From assembly GCA_963707075.1 (NCBI GenBank), contig CAVPOX010000002.1, positions 1 to 64,000 on the forward strand: a stretch of 64,000 bases of DNA, read 5' to 3'. The notes under the pieces are model-generated. The model did no database searches. It worked only from the letters and a program-made list of their open reading frames with translations, and was not told the DNA's origin. Below, in pieces: positions 8,958 through 18,232 of this stretch. This stretch comes from CAXMQZ01 sp963707075 (GTDB taxonomy: Bacteria > Acidobacteriota > Thermoanaerobaculia > Multivoradales > JAHEKO01). How positions within the stretch are numbered: the first letter of the stretch is position 1; every line of letters begins with the position of its first letter. The position numbers and the translations under genes are program-made.

Positions 8958-9945
8958 TTGCCTCCCCGCGATCGGCTCGACGACATCGCCAACGGCTACC
9001 AGGCGAGCCAGATCTTGCTGACAGCCAATCGGCTCGGGCTCTTTGCCGCGATCGCAACCGGCCACAGGAGTTCTGACGAGCTGGCTGAAGAACTCGCGGC
9101 CAGCCCACGCGGGATGCGCATACTGTGCGACGCCTTGGCTAAGCATCGGCTTGCTGGAGAAAAACCCGGAGGGTTACAGAAACGGCGACGAGGTCAGGCG
9201 TCACCTCTTGCCCGGTTCCCCAGAGCCGCGATCGGACCTGCTACTGCATGGGGCGAAGCTCTACGAAAGGTGGGGTCACCTGTTCGATTCGGTAAAGACA
9301 GGGGAACCGGTGTCCGATGCATCGCTGGACCCCCGACTCGTAAGTGGAGAGCGTGGTTTCGCCAGAGCAATGGCTGATGTGGGGCGACGCTCGGCAGCGC
9401 TCACCTGCAACCAGCTGGATCTCTCCGGCACCAAGACCTTGTTGGATATCGGCGGGGGTCCCGGGATTTATGCAGTCGAATTCGCGCAAAGGTGGCCCGA
9501 GCTCGAAGTCACGATTCTGGATCGCCAGGAAGCGTTGGAGATCGCTCTGAACAATGCCGAGAAGGCCAGCTTGACGGATCGAATTCACCTGCGCCCTGGA
9601 GACGCGCTTGCAGACGATCTCGGTGGTCCCTATGACGCCATCTTCATCTCCAACGTGATCCACATCTACTCCGCGGCCGAGAACCAACATCTCATCCACC
9701 GATGCGCCGAGACCCTCGCACCGGGCGGCCAATTGATCCTCAAGGATTTCTTTCTGGATGAGGATCGGAAGAATCCTCCAGGTGGAGCGGTATTCGCAGT
9801 CAACATGCTGGTCAACACCGAAGGGGGTGACTGTTACGCAGCCGCCGAGGCACAGTCGTGGTTGGAGCACGCAGGACTGCAGTTCAGCGAAATGAAGGAC
9901 ATCGCAGAGAAATCGCGCCTGGTGATGGCCAGACAAGAAGATTGA
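8958..9945 (+). CDS. SAM-dependent O-methyltransferase, frameshifted
   Basis: Bridged length is about 328 residues, the usual size for O-methyltransferases with an N-terminal winged-helix dimerisation domain (acetylserotonin O-methyltransferase type). The N-terminal domain (DRLDDIANGYQASQILLTA, then SSDELAEELAASPRGMRIL) is in one frame. The remainder (SIGLLEKNPEGY onward, with the SAM site LLDIGGGPGIYAVEFA and later FISNVIHIYSAAE and LKDFFLDED) is in another. One extra base near 9141, in GCTAAGC, accounts for the break, and removing it gives exactly 329 codons. The start is a TTG after AAGGA; no ATG is available in frame, so the exact start is uncertain. It pairs with the upstream sulfotransferase. 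Confidence 0.82.
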
Positions 9946-10035
9946 GGTCCAGATCCCTGGGCACCAACCGGACTTGTCGGCGATCGGTGCACAGTTGGCA
10001 CAGCCACCGAGCCATGGCGACAGCACCAATTCGAT

Positions 10036-11278
10036 CTATCGATTCTGAGCCCGAGTCTCCACCTCCCCCCACACCCGCATCGTATTTCCCCCGAAGATCT
10101 TGGCGATCTCCTCGTCGGTGTAGCCGCGTTCGAGGAGGATACGAATGAGATTGGGGAAGTAGGAGACGTCGCGTAGCCCGGTGGGGGTTGTGGGACCGAC
10201 GCCGTCGAAGTCGGAGCCGAGGCCGACGTGATCGACGCCGACCAGGCCGACGACGTGGTCGATGTGGTCGGCCACATCCGAAACATCGGCCAGCACGGGC
10301 GGGTTCTCCTCGTACATCTGCTCTCGGTACGCCGCGAGTTGGTCGTCGCCTTGCCGCAAGCCGTGCTCCTCGGCATAAGCCTCCATCTTGGCCCAGAGTG
10401 CCGTTGACGAAACGTTCGCCGCCTCTGTCAGGAAAGCGGAGCCGAAGTTGATCTGGATGACGCCACCGTTCTCAGCCAGCGCCCGAATCTGCTCGTCGCT
10501 CATGTTGCGCTCCCAGCCGGGCGTGAAATGGCGACACGAGGAGTGCGAGGCAATCACCGGTGCCTGGGTGGTTTCCAGGACTTGAAAGAACGCCTCGTCG
10601 GTGATGTGGGAGACATCGATCATGATCCCCAGGCGGTTCATCTCGGCAATGACTTCGCGGCCGAACGGGCTCAGCCCCTTCCATTTGCGGGTCTCCTCGT
10701 AGGAAGAGTCGGCGATCTGATTATCCGTGCCATGAGTCAGAGTAATGTAGCGAATCCCGCGATCGAAGAAGTGCTGGAGGTTGGCCAGGTCCTCTTCGAT
10801 CGGGGCACCGTTCTCCATCCCCATGGGCAGCGAGATGACGCCTCGCTCGAACTGCTCCTGCACGTCGGCTGGTGAAAACGCCAGGGCAAACTTGTCCGGC
10901 CACTGCTCGACAAAACCCTCAACCCGGTCGATGAGTGCATCTGCCTTCTCCCTCGCCCCGCCCGGTCTCCTGCAACTCCGAAGGCACGTAGATCGACATG
11001 AAGGCGGCATTGAGCCCCCCTTCCTTGGCTCGCACGTAGTCGAAGTGGCCACCCTCGGTACGCTGGGAGATGTCTTCTTCCTGCTCCTCCATGCGGTACG
11101 GCACGTCCACGTGGGTGTCGACGATCAGGATCTCTTGTGCCAAGCGCTCTGACCGGGAAGTCAGATCCTCATAGTCCGTGACCGGCACCGGGTCCGGGTC
11201 CTTCTTGCACCCCAGGCTAGCCAGTAGCGGTAGCAGGGAGAGCGACAGAAGGAGTCTCTGCGATAGACGTGATTTCAT
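10036..11278 (-). CDS. M19 membrane dipeptidase-like lipoprotein, frameshifted
   Basis: A zinc dipeptidase of the renal dipeptidase family. Bridged length is about 413 residues. The N-terminus is a lipoprotein signal (LLLSLSLLPLLASLGC), so the enzyme should sit on the periplasmic side. The metal motif IVDTHVDVPYR, then MIDVSHITDEAFF, ASHSSCRHFTPG and the late GSDFDGVG carry the family's ligands. The break is at about 10955-10966, in a G-rich run of the coding strand: ELQETG continues as GAREKADALIDRVEG once one G is removed, giving exactly 414 codons. The ATG at 11278 has GAGG about ten bases upstream. It is convergent with the methyltransferase gene, and the peptidase fusion lies about 60 bases upstream in the same direction. 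Confidence 0.88.
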
Positions 11279-11340
11279 CTTGGCTAACCTCGGACAGGAT
11301 CTTCGATCTGGTGCGGACTCTTCAGGAACTCACTCCCGAC

Positions 11341-14300
11341 CTAGCGGGCCTCCACCACGACCGTGAGGACAAACTCCTCGTCATCTCTCAGCACCGTTGC
11401 TTCGACCTCCTGTCCCGGCTCGAGCGTCTTGAGGATTTCGGAGTAGCCTCTCAGGTCCGTCACCTCCTCATCATCGATGCGGATTAGCACGTCTCCTTTC
11501 TGAAACCCGGCGGCTTCAGCGGGCGATCCGGCGGAGACCTCCTCCACCTTGACACCCGGCCCAGGGAACGCGAAATCCGGCACCGTGCCAAATCGCACCC
11601 GACGGCCGGAACCAGGGCCGCCCGAGCTGGCAGGAGCCGAGGCCGGCTCTTCCCCGCCCTTCTGTTCGATCGTCACCGTCAAAGGCTCCTCGCGCCCACC
11701 GAGATAGACCACAGCCTCCTTGACCAGGGTCGCGACCTTGACCAACCCGGCGGCGTCGATCTTGTCGGCGGTATCGGTGGGTCGATGGTAGTCGGCATGC
11801 GCCGAGGTGAAGACCTGGATGCCCGGTATCCCCTCTTCGATGAAGCTCATCTGGTCGGACGCTTCGGCAGACTCGGGGATATTGCGGCTCTCGACCCCGG
11901 TCACGAAGCTGGCCCCGCGGAAGATGTGTTGCCATTCATCCGCTGTCCCGGTCCCCAAGATGGACACCGGACGATCGTTCATGCGACCGACCGTGTCCAG
12001 GTTGACCACGGCGCGGATACCCTCGATCGAGTAGCTCCCAGGATGCTCGACGAAGTACTTCGAGCCGGCGCGACCCGCCTCCTCGCCGCTGAAAGCGACA
12101 AAGACCAGGTTGCGCTGCGGCTTGTCACTCTCGGCCACCGCCTTGGCCAACTCCAGGAAGACCGCGACACCACTGGCGTTGTCATCGGCACCGGGGTGGA
12201 TCTTGCCCGCGTCGCCCTCGTGCACATCGGGCCAGCCTCGGCCCAGGTGATCGTAGTGGGCGCCGATGATGACCGCTTGCTCAGCCCATTCGGGTTTGCT
12301 GCCGGGAAGCACCGCGATCACATTTCGCAGCTCCACTGGAGAGCCATCGGGGCCAGACTCCAACGTGAAGCTCTGGAAGTAGGTGCCGTCGTCCCCACCG
12401 GGTTCGAGACCCGCGGCCTCGAGTTGTGCGGCGATGTATCGGCCGCTTCCGCGCGCCCCTCGCTGAACCGGGACCTCTGCCCTCCATCGCATCGGAGAGC
12501 GAGGAGCTCGACGTGCTCCATCAGACGCTTCTGCGAGAAGACAGGCGGTAGATCGATCAGTGCGGGTCGGCTCGCCAATTCCAGTGCGGGCAGGGGTGCA
12601 CCCCGCTGGTCCTCCGGCCTGAGGTCGACAAAGAGAGGTGAGTCCCCTGTGGGCCATTGCCCTTTGACCACATTGGTCGGTTCCTCGCCTGCGAAACCGA
12701 GGTAGGAGTACTTGCCGTAGTGAGGCAACTTTCTCCCCATGCCGGCAAACGCTGCAGCCGGATCGACGACCAACCAGCCGACGACCTTTTCGAGGTTACC
12801 CGGGTGACGACGCACCACGACCAGCGAATGCCCATCGAAAGCGACGGACTCCTCGCCCAGCTGAGCTTGGGTAGCGGAGATCTCTACGCCAGGCAAATCT
12901 GACGCGAATTGACCTTTGGCATGGAGGTTCTCTCGTCCGAGAATCCATACCGCCCGATCATCGGGAATCTCGGACACCTCGTCGTCCAGCCGCATCGCGA
13001 TGCTGTGACTGTCACTCTGCCAGCCTTGCATCAGAGTCTTGTAGGCCTCGATGGTCTCGGCTGAGGCCTGGCTGGGCAACAGCGCAAGGATCTCGGGCTC
13101 GCCGAAAATCTGACCGATCGAGGGTGGAATCTCGCGGACATCGAGAAAGCGAAAGACATCGAATTGCGGATCGACCTGCAAGGCCAGGACCGGCGCCTGG
13201 GCCTGAAACTCGAACGACGTGTCCCGTGCCCGGGTGTGGACAGTGAAGACCTCGGTTCCCTGCGCTGTCTGGACGGCAACCGGAACCTCGAGCTCGAACG
13301 GATCCGCCTCCTGGACCTGGTGCAACACACCCCGCACTGCAGAGTCTCCAGCCTTGGAATCCACTTCCACCTCGAAAGCTGCAGCACCGGGTCGGTCGAC
13401 CCAGGGCTCGAAGAACCACCCCAGCTCTTTCCCGCTGGTGTCTTCCAGGACGCCCTGCACGTCGGAGAAAGACGCTCGCTTGCCCTGGTAGCGGCGATAG
13501 AGAGTCGCCATGCCCTTGCGAAAGTCCTCGTCTCCGAGGTACTGACGTAGCATGTGGAAACCCATCAACGTCTTGCCGTAGCCCACGGCCTCTGTCGCTG
13601 CACTGTGACGTGAGCGGAACTCACGCAACGGGAAGTCGCTGCTGTCCTTGACGTAGTTGCGGTACTTCTGCAGCGTGGTCTGTCGGTATTCCGCGCCCTT
13701 GCCGCGCTGCTCCTGAATCAGGTGGTCTGCCATGTAGGCCGTCAGGCCCTCGCACCAGTTGCCGGTTGCGTAGTCGACAAAGACCGAGTTGCCCCACCAG
13801 TTGTGCAGGATTTCGTGAGGATAGGAGGAGGTCAAAATGAACGGGAAGCGGATGACCGTTGGCCCCAGCAGCGTGAAGGAGGGCATCCCGTAGCCGGTCT
13901 CCCAGAAGTTCTCGACCAGAGCGAACTTCTCGTACGGGTAGGGGCCGATCAGATCACGATACATCTCGATGTACTGGGCGGTGGCGGTCAGAGTACTTGG
14001 AGGCCAAGGCTTCATCCGGCTCTCTCAGGAAGACCTGCGCGCTGACTGCCCCCGCAGCCTCCTCATAGGCCTCCAACGGGCCGCCGACAATATAGATCTC
14101 ATCCATCGCACCACCTGACGACCAGTGCGCAATCCCCTCGTCGTCGCTGGATGTGCCGTTTCCCTGGCTGATGACATGCCAGTCGCCCGGCTTTTCGACA
14201 CTCATCTCGAAGACCAGCAACTGGTCGCCGAAGCTCGGGTACCAGAATCCACTACCCGCCAGGTAGACACCTTCATCACTGATGATGCCTGCGGTCTCCC

Positions 14301-14727
14301 GAAAGCCCCGCGTGTATTCCTCTTTCTGATCCGAGAGGCCAAAATCGAACTCGCCCTCGTAGGTGAGCCGCAGGACCCCCTGCTCGGGCCGCTGGCTGAC
14401 CCGATACCGATTGAGCTCGATGTCACCGGCGAGCTCGATGCTGGTGCCATTGATGCCGTAGAAGCCCTCGACCTCGCCGAGCGGCACCTTCTCGACCGAC
14501 GGGGCGGCTTCGACGATCGTCAGGGCCGAGTTGAGCAGAAACTCGACCTTGTCGCCTGATGCCACATCACCCAGGCCGATCTCATCGGTGACCCGGAGCA
14601 TCCCTGTCTCGGGATCCAGCGCGACCTCCAGCTGGTGTTTGATCTCGGCAACCTCTGCCGCGCCGGCGGGCACCACCGGGGCCAGGACGACGAACCACAA
14701 CAAGGCAACAGCGACTTTCCAACTCAT
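11341..14727 (-). CDS. Secreted M1 aminopeptidase - M28 aminopeptidase - PDZ fusion, three frameshifts
   Basis: Bridged length is about 1127 residues. A signal peptide (VALLWFVVLAPVVPAGAA) is followed by an M1-type N-terminal beta domain and the gluzincin site HEILHNWWGN with the third ligand in NWCEGLTAY 18 residues later. A long linker domain follows, then a complete M28 zinc aminopeptidase (HYDHLG, HPGADDNASG, FSGEEAG, NLDTVGR, HADYHRP) and a C-terminal PDZ domain. Breaks, each one extra base, lie near 13992 (KY/LTATAQY), 12503 (ELLAL/DAMEGR) and 12470 (GPGSA/GARGSG). The M1 frame runs into the first helix of the M28 domain (FSQKRLMEHVELLA) with no ribosome site or second signal peptide between, so this is one gene. 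Removing three bases leaves 1128 codons exactly. It probably degrades peptides in the periplasm or outside the cell. The ATG at 14727 was chosen because the signal peptide starts there. Confidence 0.85.
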
Positions 14728-14861
14728 ATCCGAACGACCTCGCAAAGGGACCCGACCCGAGCCAGGAACGGGGGTGCAAACACCAGCCGGCACTCTATCG
14801 TGGGAAATCGGTCTCAGGAACCCTTTCAACCTGCTCGGCCGGCACTCACCACCCGCCGCGA

Positions 14862-16364
14862 CTACCGAGAATCCGGATCCCGCGCGCCTGCTACCAGATA
14901 CAGAACCCCAGAACGATTGCTTGCTGCCGCCTCCATCACGTCTTCGAGCCGGGACTCACCCTCCGCCGAGCGGCCGTGTAGCAGCACTCCGGTGTAGCTC
15001 TCCCTGTTCAGCAGATCGACGATCGAGCCCCAATCCCGAGGCTCCAGTTCTCCTTCAGGCGGCCATTCCGGCATCCTCCGGAAGTAGAGATTGTTGGTGT
15101 AGGGATTGGCAAAGAGGAAGGGTGAGAGACAGTCTTTCCTGATGCAGAGGTAGCCCCAGAGGTGCAACCGGGGGCGAATGAGCTCATTCAGGGGTGAGGC
15201 CAGGTTCAAGGTCAGGATGAGCTGACCGCGGGGGAGAGCCTCGGCAAGCCCCACGTACTCCTGCGCTGCCGGCTGGAAATCCTGATAGGCCCTGGCAGTC
15301 AGAGCCATCGTCACGATCAGTCCGACACCGGCCGCAGTGCCAGCGACTCTCCTGAACACGGAGGGCAGCGCGGCTAGCAGAGGTAGGGCGAGCAGGATCG
15401 CCATGTGAAATACCCGCTCTCGGCCATGAACCCATCCCCCAGAGAGATGGGTGGGAGCTACCAGGTACAGTCCAAGACAGGCGATCACGAAGAGCAGAAC
15501 CACCTGCCAATGGCTCGGCAAGAGACGGGCTCGCAGGCGGTAAACACCGAAACAGAAAGCCACGGCGATCAGGGCGAGACAACCCAGCGCGATCCACTGA
15601 TCCCAGGCGGGTTGAAACCGTCCAAAGATACTGAGGGGCGTCCAGACGAACCATCTCTTCAGATTGAAATCGTACCTCGGCCGGTTGGCCAGCAGGCCCG
15701 ATCCAGATTGCTGAAGAGCGTAGATCAAACCCAGCAAGACACCGGGGATGGCCGGCGAGACCCGCCACAGCCTGCGCCGCCAGCTCTCCCCGGGTTGCAG
15801 CAGGGCGGCCGCGCCGGCTATCGCCATGACGCTGGCGTAAACGAAGGCATGCGCCGAGACAATGGCCAGCGAGACTCCCCAGGCCACGAACCATCGGCGC
15901 CAGGTGAGCTTGTTATCGCGCGGCCAAAGGACCGCCAGATAGATCAGTCCGAGGGATACGGCTGCATGGTTGTTGAGAAAGCCCTTGTGGAAGAGCCACC
16001 CCCCGATCACCAGCAGGCCAATGAAAGCCCCGAGAATGTCTCCGCCGAAGGTGACGAGGTAGTACCAGAGGGCCGCTGAGGCCAGAGCGAGACAGAGCGC
16101 CAGCCAGATCTTGCCGGCGAGCTCGATCGGCAGAGGGCCGTAGAGAGCGCCGACCACCCAGTCCCCCAGGCTATTGGGCCGGAACGCGCTATCTCGAGTC
16201 AGGTACTCCGAGTAGACCGGCACGCGATCCAGGCTCTCGGCAGCATGGACCCGCAGCAGGTGGTTGGGATAGTCCTGGATGGGTGGATAGGGGACCACGG
16301 CCACCAGCAGGATCTGGGCCAGCGCACCCAACAGGAGGACCCAGGCGAGCCATGGCCGAGCCAC
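14862..16364 (-). CDS. Polytopic membrane protein, GT-C glycosyltransferase-like
   Basis: A 500-residue protein with roughly ten hydrophobic helices and a soluble C-terminal tail of about 120 residues. An acidic, aromatic first loop (PYPPIQDYPNHLLRVHAAES) follows the first helix, as in lipid-phosphosugar-dependent GT-C enzymes, where an Asp in this loop is catalytic. I see no signature strong enough for a specific family. The start is GTG at 16364, preceded directly by GAGGAG; an internal ATG at 16353 would cut into the first helix. It begins four bases after the stop of the GT2 gene, so the two are cotranscribed. A pair of processive GT2 and GT-C-like proteins suggests assembly or modification of an exported glycan. 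Confidence 0.6.
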   Translation of the reverse strand: MARPWLAWVLLLGALAQILLVAVVPYPPIQDYPNHLLRVHAAESLDRVPVYSEYLTRDSAFRPNSLGDWVVGALYGPLPIELAGKIWLALCLALASAALWYYLVTFGGDILGAFIGLLVIGGWLFHKGFLNNHAAVSLGLIYLAVLWPRDNKLTWRRWFVAWGVSLAIVSAHAFVYASVMAIAGAAALLQPGESWRRRLWRVSPAIPGVLLGLIYALQQSGSGLLANRPRYDFNLKRWFVWTPLSIFGRFQPAWDQWIALGCLALIAVAFCFGVYRLRARLLPSHWQVVLLFVIACLGLYLVAPTHLSGGWVHGRERVFHMAILLALPLLAALPSVFRRVAGTAAGVGLIVTMALTARAYQDFQPAAQEYVGLAEALPRGQLILTLNLASPLNELIRPRLHLWGYLCIRKDCLSPFLFANPYTNNLYFRRMPEWPPEGELEPRDWGSIVDLLNRESYTGVLLHGRSAEGESRLEDVMEAAASNRSGVLYLVAGARDPDSR

Positions 16365-16368
16365 CTCC

Positions 16369-17946
16369 TCAGCCGTCTCCCCTGCTTACCGCGATGGTGG
16401 TGGGCGGTTCGTCTCGGACTGACTGCTTCCGGCCTCGCTGAACGAGCGCCGGGATGAGAATCCAATGAAGACTCAGAAGAAAGGCCGCAAACGCCAGCGT
16501 CACGGGCATCGGATGGACGGACCAGTTGGCGAGCCGCCAGCCAGCGGCTACGAGCAGCAGCAGAAACACGACAGCCTGTGGAGCGATCGTCCACCACGGG
16601 AAGTGGCTCGACGCAGCCTTGGGCGTCGCGATGAACGGAACCTTGCGGCCCATCAGAGTGCTCAGTACCGCCGCGGTGTAGAACGGCCAGGTCACCATGA
16701 AGAGGGACGAGCCGCGGAATAGAAAGCCTCGGCGGGCCCGCGGCTCCAGCGCCCACATCCTCAGCGGCAAGAAACCAGCTGACAGCCAACCCAGAAACGT
16801 AAACGGAAGGATTCCTCTCGAGAAGGCCTCGATATCGAACACCGGCCAGACCAGTAGAACGGTCAGACCCAGCATATGCAGCGGCACCAGTGCACCGTGA
16901 AGGTAGTAGGTGAACCGCGTCAGGTAGCAGAGCTTCTGCTGTGGATCGAGACGCCAGAATCTGCCTGTGAATGAGCTCAGAGCCGCGGTAAAAACGCCGC
17001 TCGACCATTTGAGCTGCTGCTTGAAGAAGGCCAGCAGATCAGCGGGTGCGTGCCCCGGTGCCAGGGTCTGGCGCACGTAGGCCGACTTCCAACCGTGACT
17101 GTGGAGCGCCAGCGAGGTCTCCAAATCCTCGGCGAGACCTGGCTGGTACTTACCTGATTCGAGTAGAGCCTCTCTTCGAATGACGGCGTTCGAGCCCATC
17201 AGGCTCGCCGCCCTGCAGGTATCTTTGCCTACCGCACCGATGTTGTAGTACTGGTAGGCGGTCTCACAAGCTGCTCGCGCAAAGATGTTCTCGCCGGCAT
17301 TCGAAAAGGTGTTCATCACCTGGACGAAGCCGACCTCGGGATCGGAGAAGTACCCCAGGCTGCGATCGAGGAAGTCGGGCCGCGCGTGGTGGTCGAGATC
17401 GAAGATGGCGACGAACTCGCCGGATGTCTTGTCGAGCGCATGATTGACGTTGCCCGCCTTGCGATCCTCGAGGCTCGTGCGACTCAGGTAGTGAACCCCC
17501 AGCTCCTCGGCCAGCGCTCGCACCTCCTCCCTGCGCCCGTCGTCGAGCACGTAGGTCTCGTGCGGATAGCGGATGCCCAACGCCGCCCGCAGCGAGGACT
17601 CGATCATGTCCAAAGGCTCGTTGAAAGTCGTGACGTACACGTCGACCGAGAGACCCTCGGGTGCGGCAACTGGCTCGCGCAAGCGAAACCGCAAGTTCAG
17701 ATACCAGGCCATGCCTATCTGAAAAAGTGGCAGCCAGAACATCAGGCCGAAGCCCACTAGCAGAACAACGCGCGACCCCTTGCTGGGCGCCTGACTCCAA
17801 AGCGTGCTCAAAAGGCCCATCAGAGCCAAAAGCGCTGCGAGCATCAAGAAGACGAGAAACGCCTTCTGCCCTATCAACCGCAGCGAGCTGGCGGGCTCCC
17901 AGGGAGTCGGGAGCTCTGTCTCGGAGTTGATTGAATCCAGATCCAT
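16369..17946 (-). CDS. Cellulose-synthase-like family 2 glycosyltransferase
   Basis: A processive inverting GT2 of 525 residues. Two N-terminal TM helices precede the catalytic domain, with VYVTTFNEPLDMI, the first Asp in LDDGRREEV (about residue 135), the DxD-like DLDHHARPDF (about 185), the catalytic-base motif in GLAEDLETS (about 270) and QQLKWSSGVF (about 312), where most homologues have Q(Q/R)xRW. Five to six TM helices follow. There is no PilZ domain, so cyclic-di-GMP would not act directly on this chain. A separate PilZ protein lies 2 kb upstream. The polymer could be cellulose-like or another beta-glycan; no bcsB-type partner is present here. The ATG at 17946 follows GAGGATC. Confidence 0.85.
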   Translation of the reverse strand: MDLDSINSETELPTPWEPASSLRLIGQKAFLVFLMLAALLALMGLLSTLWSQAPSKGSRVVLLVGFGLMFWLPLFQIGMAWYLNLRFRLREPVAAPEGLSVDVYVTTFNEPLDMIESSLRAALGIRYPHETYVLDDGRREEVRALAEELGVHYLSRTSLEDRKAGNVNHALDKTSGEFVAIFDLDHHARPDFLDRSLGYFSDPEVGFVQVMNTFSNAGENIFARAACETAYQYYNIGAVGKDTCRAASLMGSNAVIRREALLESGKYQPGLAEDLETSLALHSHGWKSAYVRQTLAPGHAPADLLAFFKQQLKWSSGVFTAALSSFTGRFWRLDPQQKLCYLTRFTYYLHGALVPLHMLGLTVLLVWPVFDIEAFSRGILPFTFLGWLSAGFLPLRMWALEPRARRGFLFRGSSLFMVTWPFYTAAVLSTLMGRKVPFIATPKAASSHFPWWTIAPQAVVFLLLLVAAGWRLANWSVHPMPVTLAFAAFLLSLHWILIPALVQRGRKQSVRDEPPTTIAVSRGDG

Positions 17947-18114
17947 GATCCTCAGATGTCCAGCTACTCACACGCGGAGACGGATGAGTCATCGATGCGA
18001 CGATTTATCGAATCCGTCATTCACCGCTCCTTGGCTCCAACAAGAGATCCGGCATTCTACTTTGTGTTTGCCCGTCGGTCACGGATGCCCCTCCCGCAAC
18101 CCGCCCCTCGGGCT

Positions 18115-18147
18115 CACTGATCAGTGCACTGACTGCAAAGGTCAGTG
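18115..18147. repeat. Clustered inverted repeats in the gap before the GT2 gene
   Basis: A perfect 12-base palindrome CACTGATCAGTG (18115-18126) is followed directly by a perfect 7-base stem CACTGAC / GTCAGTG (18127-18133 with 18141-18147) around a 7-base loop. All four arms share the CACTGA core. No U-run follows on either strand, so this is not a standard terminator. It lies in a 286-base gap between the metzincin stop and the GT2 start, where it could be an operator or a transcript-stabilising hairpin. The rest of the gap shows nothing I recognise. Confidence 0.5.
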
Positions 18148-18232
18148 ACGATTCCGTACCTCGCACCCTTGGGCCGGGCCGCAACAATCCAGGCGGTCCC
18201 AGGTCCTCCTGATCGAACCAGACTCGAGATTG

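Noticed and set aside
11341..12510. Separate M28 peptidase gene
   Set aside because: The M28 domain lacks a signal peptide and ribosome site of its own, and its first helix is in frame with the M1 part.
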